Shown one piece after another: positions 1 to 4,759 of a stretch of DNA of 7,886 bases. The translations under genes and the position numbers were made by a program. Under the pieces are notes generated by a model. That model was given only the letters and a program-made list of their open reading frames with translations. It searched no databases and was not told the origin of the DNA. This DNA comes from Actinomycetes bacterium (GTDB lineage Bacteria; Actinomycetota; Acidimicrobiia; Acidimicrobiales; RAAP-2), in NCBI GenBank assembly GCA_021850345.1, contig JAJZMN010000174.1, forward strand, positions 1 through 7,886. Direction: 5' to 3'. The stretch's first letter is position 1. Each line of letters starts with the position of its first letter.

Positions 1-27
1 CTGACCGGGTGACGGATGACCGGGTGG

Positions 28-59
28 CCGACTGACCGACTGACCGACTGATCGGCTGA
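28..59. repeat. Short tandem repeat, four 8-bp units
   Basis: Three exact copies of CCGACTGA (28-35, 36-43, 44-51) are followed by a degenerate copy TCGGCTGA (52-59). The flanks (1-27 and 60-64) carry related TGACCGGG-like words, so the whole first 64 bases look like a decayed simple repeat. It is non-coding and lies just beyond the 3' end of the minus-strand regulator. I infer replication slippage; no function is visible. Confidence 0.7.
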
Positions 60-66
60 CCGGGCT

Positions 67-80
67 CGCCCGACCGGGCG
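67..80 (-). terminator. Possible GC hairpin after the response regulator
   Basis: CGCCC (67-71) and GGGCG (76-80) can pair around the four-base loop GACC. The hairpin starts 10 bases past the stop codon of the minus-strand regulator, where a terminator would be expected. No T tract follows on the minus strand, so it is not a classical intrinsic terminator, and short GC palindromes are common by chance in this DNA. Confidence 0.25.
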
Positions 81-89
81 GGGTGAACC

Positions 90-791
90 TCAGCCGTGCG
101 GCTTCGGGTCGTAGCGGTAGCCGAAGCCCCGCACGGTGCGAAGGGGGGCGTCCTCGGACTCCCACCCCAGCTTCCGCCTGAGGCGCAGCACGGCGTACTT
201 CACCCGGCTCGTGCCCGAGCCACCCGGCTCGGCCCAGGCGAGCTCGACCAGCTGGTCCGGCGACAGCACAGCGCCGGCGTGGCGCACGAGCGCCGAGAGC
301 AAGCGGAACTCGATCGGCGTGAGCGTCACGGGGACCTCGTCGACGAACGCCTGCTGGCGCACGAAGTCCACCCGGACGTGACCGTCGTCGAAGCCGGTCC
401 TCTGGGCCGAGGGGGTGACCCGCCGGCGGAGCGCCTGGAGTCGGGCGACCAGCTCCGCGTGGCTGAAGGGCTTCGTCAGGTAGTCGTCGGCGCCGGAGTT
501 GAAGCCGCGGACCTTCTCGGCGTCCGTGGAGCGGGCGGTGAGGACGAGGACGGGCGCGTCGCTCAGGTCCCGGATCCGCGTGAGGACCTCCCAGCCGTCG
601 AGGTCGGGGAGGGCGATGTCGAGGATGACGACGTCGGGGCGTGCCTCGTGGAAGGTGCGCAGCCCGTCGCGCCCGGTTGCGGCCTCGTGGACGACGTACC
701 CCTCGCGGCCCAAGAGGGTGTGCAGCAGCCATCTGATGTCGGCGTCGTCCTCGATCGCGAGGACTGAACCCCTTCCGAGCGCCCGCTCCAC
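90..791 (-). CDS. OmpR/PhoB-family two-component response regulator
   Basis: A cytoplasmic DNA-binding regulator switched by phosphorylation from a sensor histidine kinase. Numbered from the GTG at 791 (233 aa), the receiver domain (about 8-120) has the acidic pocket E14-D15-D16, phospho-acceptor D58 (in VVILDIALPDLDGWEV), switch T85 and conserved K107 (in YLTKPF). A winged helix-turn-helix follows at about 138-230, with the family's TPIEFRLLSAL segment, the recognition-helix region around SRVKYAVLRLRRKL and the terminal RGFGYRY wing. Length is normal. Start: a TTG at 800 in the same frame would add three residues, but the GGAGGG at 802-807 would then be only one base away. GTG at 791 gives a normal 10-base spacing, so I prefer it. 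No histidine kinase is in view; one may lie beyond the left edge, or the regulator may be an orphan. The regulon cannot be told from sequence. The family call is very secure. Confidence 0.95.
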   Translation of the reverse strand: MERALGRGSVLAIEDDADIRWLLHTLLGREGYVVHEAATGRDGLRTFHEARPDVVILDIALPDLDGWEVLTRIRDLSDAPVLVLTARSTDAEKVRGFNSGADDYLTKPFSHAELVARLQALRRRVTPSAQRTGFDDGHVRVDFVRQQAFVDEVPVTLTPIEFRLLSALVRHAGAVLSPDQLVELAWAEPGGSGTSRVKYAVLRLRRKLGWESEDAPLRTVRGFGYRYDPKPHG

Positions 792-836
792 CGTCGGCAA
801 ACCCTCCGCCCTGCCCAGAGGTACCTGCTAAAGGAG

Positions 837-842
837 ATGTTA
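837..842 (-). promoter_or_regulatory. Candidate -10 box for the response regulator
   Basis: Read on the minus strand this is TAACAT, matching the actinobacterial -10 pattern TANNNT. It lies about 45 bases upstream of the preferred GTG start, which would give a 5' leader of roughly 40 bases. No good -35 hexamer is present at 16-18 bases; that position is largely occupied by the palindrome at 860-869. Weak support. Confidence 0.25.
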
Positions 843-859
843 CTCGCCCATTGCAAGGA

Positions 860-869
860 GGAACGTTCC
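860..869. promoter_or_regulatory. Perfect palindrome, candidate operator
   Basis: GGAACGTTCC is a perfect 10-bp inverted repeat in the divergent region. It overlaps the expected -35 position of the candidate minus-strand promoter and also lies just upstream of the yajC side. Binding by the adjacent regulator is possible, but OmpR-family sites are usually direct repeats, so a different dimeric repressor is as likely. It contains GGAAC, but no GTT follows at ECF-promoter spacing on either strand. Confidence 0.3.
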
Positions 870-873
870 GGAG

Positions 874-990
874 ATGGACGTCGACAACGGGCGTCGCCGC
901 GCGGGCGCGGTAGCCCGGAGGCTGTATCGTGGCCCTCCTGTGCGGGTAACACAGTCCGAATTGATCTGCCCGAGGGGGTGGTCCAAGTGA
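874..990 (+). CDS. Possible 38-aa leader ORF upstream of yajC
   Basis: ATG at 874 opens a 38-codon frame ending in TGA at 988-990. That stop overlaps the yajC start as GTGA, the same junction type used at yajC/secD. A strong Shine-Dalgarno run, AAGGAGG (855-861), precedes it, though the 12-base spacing is long. The predicted peptide is basic (MDVDNGRRRAGAVARRLYRG, then 18 more residues), with no membrane segment and no family I recognise. Against it: 9 of 38 third positions are A or T, more than in the neighbouring genes, and AGG arginine codons occur. It could be a translated leader that couples translation into yajC, or a chance frame. Confidence 0.25.
   Translation: MDVDNGRRRAGAVARRLYRGPPVRVTQSELICPRGWSK
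938..954. promoter_or_regulatory. Inverted repeat CTGTG-N7-CACAG upstream of yajC
   Basis: CTGTG (938-942) and CACAG (950-954) form a perfect 5-bp inverted repeat with a 7-base spacer, 32 bases before the yajC GTG. It could be an operator or a small RNA hairpin in the leader. The only TANNNT box on this strand in the region, TATCGT at 925-930, is just upstream and lacks a recognisable -35, so promoter and operator assignments are both tentative. Confidence 0.25.
972..978 (+). promoter_or_regulatory. Ribosome binding site fixing the yajC start
   Basis: GAGGGGG ends 8 bases before the GTG at 987, an ideal spacing. It decides against the longer open frame from ATG 837, which would add 50 residues unlike any YajC N-terminus. 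Confidence 0.75.
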
Positions 991-1514
991 CCGGCGCGCT
1001 TTCTGCACTGCTGGCCGCGTCGTCGGGCAAGGCCACGACGACGAGCAGCGGTGGTTCGACCTTCATCATCTTCCTGGTGCTGATCGCGGTCGTCGGCTAT
1101 TTCCTTCTGATCCGGCCCCAGAAGCAGAAGCAGCGGCGCCAGCGCGAGCAGCAGCAGGCGGTCGGCGTGGGTGACGAGGTCCTCACCGTGGGCGGCATCG
1201 TCGGCAAGGTCATCGCGGTGGACGCCGACCGGGTGACCATCGTCTCGGGAGGGGACACGGTCGGGTTCCCGGCCATGGGCAACGAGCCGACGAGGCTCGT
1301 GCTGGTGCGCAGCGCGATCTCCCGCAAGGTCGAGCCGCCCAACCCGGAGGCCGCCCCCGACACGTCCGCAGACGACGGCGCGCAAGCCGACACCGACGTC
1401 GCCGGGTCCCTCGGGTCGCACCTCAACGGCGACGGCCACCTCAACGGGCACGACGCCGCGCTCGACGACTCCTCCGAGGACGCGAAGAGCGAAAGCGAGG
1501 GCACGAGCACGTGA
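987..1514 (+). CDS. yajC: YajC, Sec translocon accessory membrane protein
   Basis: A small inner-membrane protein that associates with SecD-SecF beside the SecYEG channel. From GTG 987 it is 175 aa. A short N-terminus precedes one membrane segment (about 25-42) running directly into the YajC signature YFLLIRPQKQKQRR, then the conserved cytoplasmic domain with VGDEVLTVGGIVGKV (61-75) and a beta-rich stretch to about 112. The rest (about 115-175) is an acidic, low-complexity tail containing two HLNG units, absent from short YajC proteins such as that of E. coli. The start is set by GAGGGGG at 972-978. The stop overlaps the secD start by 4 bases (GTGA), implying translational coupling. The first gene of the recognised yajC-secD-secF operon. 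In mycobacteria and streptomycetes ruvCAB lies nearby upstream; here the upstream neighbour is the divergent regulator. Confidence 0.93.
   Translation: MTGALSALLAASSGKATTTSSGGSTFIIFLVLIAVVGYFLLIRPQKQKQRRQREQQQAVGVGDEVLTVGGIVGKVIAVDADRVTIVSGGDTVGFPAMGNEPTRLVLVRSAISRKVEPPNPEAAPDTSADDGAQADTDVAGSLGSHLNGDGHLNGHDAALDDSSEDAKSESEGTST
1419..1447 (+). repeat. In-gene 11-bp direct repeat in the yajC tail
   Basis: CACCTCAACGG occurs at 1419-1429 and again at 1437-1447, 18 bases apart and in the same frame, encoding the duplicated HLNG units of the YajC tail. The spacing by a multiple of three suggests in-frame tandem growth of a disordered segment. Confidence 0.7.
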
Positions 1515-3067
1515 GCCCCCCGTCGTCGCGCGCCCAGGCACGACGGCAGCGGTCATTGGTCATCAGCCTGGCGATCGTGATCGTCATCGCCGTCGGTTCG
1601 CTCGTCGGGACGCTGGCCGCGCGTTGGTCCCCACGCCTGGGACTCGACCTCGCCGGCGGGGTCTCGGTCGTCTACAAGCCGGCCCACAAGGTGTCGCAGT
1701 CCGACCTCAATCAGACCGTGAGCATCCTCACCAACCGCGTGAACGGGCTCGGAGTGTCCGGGGCGACGGTGGGCACCCAGGGCGGCGACATCCTCGTGCA
1801 GGTGCCGGGAATCAAGAACGGCCCCAAGATCCTGAAGACGCTGGGTGAGACGGCGCAGCTCTACTTCCGTCCGGCGCTCTGCGGCGCCCCGGCCTTCGTC
1901 GGGAAGTCGACCAAGACCGCCAAGCCCCCGACGGCGCCGCTCCCGGCGTGCACACCCACGAGCCAGCTGACGCAGGCCAACCTCGGGGTGCGCCCTTCCG
2001 CGGGGACAACATTCGGCGAGAACCCGGTGCCCTCCGACAAGACGCTCGCCGCCTACCCGAGCACCCCGCCGACAAAGGACGTCAAGACAAAGACGGTGCT
2101 CTTGACAGCCATCAACGGAGCGGGCCAGTACACGCGCTACCTCCTGGGTCCGGCGCCGCTGACGGGCCATGCGATCAAGAGCGCGGTGGCACAGCAGACA
2201 CAGCTCGGCAAGTGGGTGGTGAACTACACGCTCACCTCCACCGGCTCGCCGGCCTGGGACCGGCTCGCGCAGAAGTACTTCCACCAGATCATCGCGATCG
2301 AGCTCGACGGCAAGATCTACTCGGCGCCGATCATCCAGCCCTCTCAGTCCAGCTTCAGCTCCTTTGGCGGGAAGGGCGAGATCTCGGGGCACCTGACCGA
2401 GACACAGGCAAAGGCGCTCGCCGTCGCCATGCAGTTCGGCTCGTTGCCGGTGAAGCTGGACCGGGAGACGAGCCAGACGGTGTCACCCACGCTCGGCCAC
2501 TCGGCCCTCGTCGCGGGACTCGGCGCGGGACTGGCCGGCTTGCTGCTCGTCCTGCTCTACACGATCGTCTACTACCGGCTCCTCGGCATCGTCGTCTTCA
2601 GCGGGCTGGCGGTGACCGGGGCACTGCTCTGGGCGATCATCTCGGCGCTCGGCCACACCTCGATCGCGCCGAGCTTCGACCTCGCCGGCGTCACCGGCAT
2701 CATCGTGTCGATCGGGATCACGGTCGACTCCTACATCGTCTACTTCGAACGCCTGAAGGACGAGACGCGCGCGGGCAGGACCGTGAGGACCAGCGTCGAC
2801 CGGGGGTTCGCCAGTGCATGGCGGACCGTGCTCGCTGCCGACACCGTGTCGCTCGCGGCGGCCGTCGTGCTGTTCTTCGTCGCGGTGGGCGCGGTGAAGG
2901 GGTTTGCGTTCTTCCTCGGGCTTTCCACCATCATGGACGTCTTCATGACCTACTTCTTCACGCGACCTCTCGTCGTGCTGCTCGGCCGTAACGAGCGGCT
3001 CGTCGGCGGCCGCCGGATGGGGATCTCGAGAGGCCTCGCGGTGAGCACTGAGGCCGAGGCGGCATGA
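1511..3067 (+). CDS. secD: SecD, protein translocase subunit
   Basis: SecD works with SecF as a proton-driven RND-type motor that pulls exported proteins off SecYEG on the outer face of the membrane. This copy is 518 aa. TM1 (about 16-37) is followed by LGLDLAGGVSVVY (43-55), the TNRVNGLGVSGATV repeat region (74-87) and the large extracytoplasmic domain to about 325. Five further membrane segments lie at about 331-354, 357-379, 389-411, 440-460 and 462-491. Proton-path D406 is in GITVDSYIVYFERLKDE, the actinobacterial form of the GxxVDANVxxFER motif. Residues 124-190 are a Pro/Thr/Lys-rich insertion holding the protein's only two cysteines, C124 and C147. GTG at 1511 overlaps the yajC stop and has GAGGG (1497-1501) at 9 bases. 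The stop overlaps secF as ATGA. Confidence 0.97.
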   Translation: MSPPSSRAQARRQRSLVISLAIVIVIAVGSLVGTLAARWSPRLGLDLAGGVSVVYKPAHKVSQSDLNQTVSILTNRVNGLGVSGATVGTQGGDILVQVPGIKNGPKILKTLGETAQLYFRPALCGAPAFVGKSTKTAKPPTAPLPACTPTSQLTQANLGVRPSAGTTFGENPVPSDKTLAAYPSTPPTKDVKTKTVLLTAINGAGQYTRYLLGPAPLTGHAIKSAVAQQTQLGKWVVNYTLTSTGSPAWDRLAQKYFHQIIAIELDGKIYSAPIIQPSQSSFSSFGGKGEISGHLTETQAKALAVAMQFGSLPVKLDRETSQTVSPTLGHSALVAGLGAGLAGLLLVLLYTIVYYRLLGIVVFSGLAVTGALLWAIISALGHTSIAPSFDLAGVTGIIVSIGITVDSYIVYFERLKDETRAGRTVRTSVDRGFASAWRTVLAADTVSLAAAVVLFFVAVGAVKGFAFFLGLSTIMDVFMTYFFTRPLVVLLGRNERLVGGRRMGISRGLAVSTEAEAA

Positions 3068-4596
3068 GCGAGGACCGCGCCACACGCGAGGTCGAGGGGC
3101 TCGACTCCGACGCCGACGGGTCCGCCGGCGAGGGCGAGGACACCGGCTCGGGGACCGAGGGGCTCGACGACGAGGTCATCGACGACGACCACGTGACCGA
3201 GGCCGAGCTCGTCGAAGACGAGGTGGAGCGGCTCGCCGCCAAGGCGCCCTCTTCGCGCGGCCCACGCCGGCCGGGGCCGTTCCGGCGCCTCTACCGAGGG
3301 GAGACCTCGTTCGACTTCGTCGGGCGCAGGCGCCTGTGGCTCTCCATCTCGCTCGTCATCATCGTCGCCGGCCTGCTGTCGCTCGGCATCCGCGGGCTGA
3401 ACCTCGGCATCACATTCAAGGGCGGCGACGCCTGGACCGTGAAGGCCCCCGGTGTCACCCAGACGAGGGCGCTCGACGCGGTGGAGGCGGCGGGCCTCAA
3501 CCAGCCGACCGTCGAGATCCTCGGGACCGGCAGCGCGCAGGAGGTGCGCGTCACCGCCGACCTCAACAGCCTCAGCAACTCGGCGCGCGCAGCGGAGACA
3601 GCAAAGGTGCGAGCGACGCTGGCGAAGCTCGCGAAGGTGACAGCGACAGCCGTGTCGGAGACAACCGTCGGCCCGACCTGGGGAGGCCAGGTCACCCAGA
3701 AGGCCGTCATCGCGTTGGTCGTCTTCCTCGTCCTCGTCGCCGTCTACATCAGCATCCGGTTCGAGCCGAAGATGGCGATCGCCGCGTTTGTCGCCCTGCT
3801 CCACGACCTCCTCGTGACCGCCGGCGTGTACTCGCTCGCGGGCTTCCAGGTGACCCCGGACACGGTGATCGCGGTCCTCACCATCCTCGGGTACTCCCTC
3901 TACGACACGGTCGTCGTGTTCGACCGCGTCCGCGACAACACCAAGGGCCTCGGGTCCTCGGGACGGATGACGTACTCGGAGATGGTCAACCTCTCGATGA
4001 ACCAGACCTTGGCGCGCTCGATCAACACCTCGCTGGTCGCGATCTTGCCGGTGCTCTCGGTGCTGCTCATCGGCGCAGAGCTGCTGGGTGCGACGACGCT
4101 CCTCAACTACGGCCTCGCCCTGTTCGTCGGCCTGCTCTCGGGTGCGTACTCCTCGATCTTCATCGCCTCCCCGATCCTCGCCTGGCTGAAGGAGCGCGAG
4201 CCCCGGTACGCGGCGATCCGCCAGCGCGCCGAGCAGAAGGGCGAGCGCCTGGGACTCCTCACGCCCAAGGCGGCCGCCGCGCTTCTGGGCGCCTCGGCCT
4301 CCACGTCCAGAGTTGCGTCGTCGCGCCCCTCGCGCAACGGAAGGGGCGGTGGCGCGATCCGGCCCGGCCAGGCGGGTGCGGTCCGCCGGCCCGCGCCCCA
4401 GAGCCGGGGCACCGCCACCGTCACCTTGGAGCCGGGAGCTTCGCCGCCGGCCGCGGGCAACGGCGCCGCGAGCGCGGCGGACCAGACGTCCCCCGGCCGA
4501 CCAGGCGCGCAGCCCCGCTCCCAGCAGCGGCCCTCCCCGGCTCGCCGCCCGCAGGCCCGCTCGAAGAAGGGCGGAAAGGGCAAGCGGCGCCGTTAG
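3064..4596 (+). CDS. secF: SecF, protein translocase subunit with charged tails
   Basis: Partner of SecD in the Sec accessory motor. It is 510 aa; the extra length over compact SecF proteins is in the tails. The core runs from FDFVGRRRLWLSISLVI (83-99, TM1) through GITFKGGDAW (115-124) and an extracytoplasmic domain (about 110-205). Five more membrane segments follow, including HD at 247-248 and GYSLYDTVVVFDRVRDN (276-292) with the functional aspartate D281. R318 lies in NQTLARSINTS, matching the conserved TM5 arginine. The N-terminal 55 residues contain 23 Asp/Glu and almost no basic residues. The C-terminal part (about 400-510) is Ala/Pro/Gly/Arg low complexity ending in KKGGKGKRRR. Both tails should be cytoplasmic. 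ATG 3064 overlaps the secD stop, and no alternative start is needed. Last gene of the export operon. Confidence 0.97.
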   Translation: MSEDRATREVEGLDSDADGSAGEGEDTGSGTEGLDDEVIDDDHVTEAELVEDEVERLAAKAPSSRGPRRPGPFRRLYRGETSFDFVGRRRLWLSISLVIIVAGLLSLGIRGLNLGITFKGGDAWTVKAPGVTQTRALDAVEAAGLNQPTVEILGTGSAQEVRVTADLNSLSNSARAAETAKVRATLAKLAKVTATAVSETTVGPTWGGQVTQKAVIALVVFLVLVAVYISIRFEPKMAIAAFVALLHDLLVTAGVYSLAGFQVTPDTVIAVLTILGYSLYDTVVVFDRVRDNTKGLGSSGRMTYSEMVNLSMNQTLARSINTSLVAILPVLSVLLIGAELLGATTLLNYGLALFVGLLSGAYSSIFIASPILAWLKEREPRYAAIRQRAEQKGERLGLLTPKAAAALLGASASTSRVASSRPSRNGRGGGAIRPGQAGAVRRPAPQSRGTATVTLEPGASPPAAGNGAASAADQTSPGRPGAQPRSQQRPSPARRPQARSKKGGKGKRRR

Positions 4597-4597
4597 G

Positions 4598-4630
4598 GTG
4601 CGCGCCGCCCGGCGCGTGCGCCGGCGCCGG
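4598..4630 (+). terminator. GC-rich hairpins after secF
   Basis: CGCGCC (4601-4606) pairs with GGCGCG (4611-4616) around GCCC. The stem can extend through two G-U pairs to G4598-C4619. The perfect palindrome CCGGCGCCGG (4621-4630) follows. The first stem begins two bases after the secF stop codon, a natural terminator position, but there is no U tract. It may be a U-less terminator, an mRNA 3' stabiliser, or only base composition. A separate promoter for rel (4713-4739) makes a partial operon end here plausible. Confidence 0.35.
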
Positions 4631-4712
4631 CGGACGACGGTCGGCGGGGGTCGAGGCCGGCACAGACCGCACTTCGATGGCCGTCCCCCGGCCGGGAACC
4701 CGCCTTCGAGCT

Positions 4713-4739
4713 GGGAATGGGAGCACCGCGGGCGTCGTT
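4713..4739 (+). promoter_or_regulatory. SigR/SigH-type ECF promoter for rel
   Basis: GGGAAT (4713-4718), exactly 18 bases, then GTT (4737-4739) matches the Streptomyces SigR consensus GGGAAT-N18-GTT. The base before GTT is C, so it also fits the mycobacterial SigH/SigE form (GGGAA.. with CGTT). The GTT ends 20 bases before the rel ATG, so transcription would start roughly 12-15 bases upstream of it. As recalled from the literature, relA is a SigR target in S. coelicolor and rel is SigE-linked in M. tuberculosis. The sigma factor here is inferred, not seen. Confidence 0.5.
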
Positions 4740-4759
4740 CCTCCGAGTAGCGTGAAGGG

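Noticed and set aside
1..64. TGACCGGG/CTGACCGA words as a CRISPR or attachment site
   Set aside because: Units are 8 bp without spacers and degenerate at the edges, and no integrase or cas gene is present; a simple slippage repeat explains it.
837..986. 50-residue N-terminal extension of YajC from ATG 837
   Set aside because: AAGGAG abuts this ATG with no spacing, the extension is unlike any YajC, and GTG 987 has an ideal ribosome binding site.
563..1069. Minus-strand 168-codon open frame spanning the divergent region
   Set aside because: It overlaps the response regulator in another frame, is Ser/Arg-rich and domain-free, and the regulator reading is unambiguous.
4694..4700. GGGAACC as a second ECF-type -35 element
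   Set aside because: No GTT or CGTT occurs at the 15-19 base spacing needed; the site at 4713-4739 fits and this one does not.
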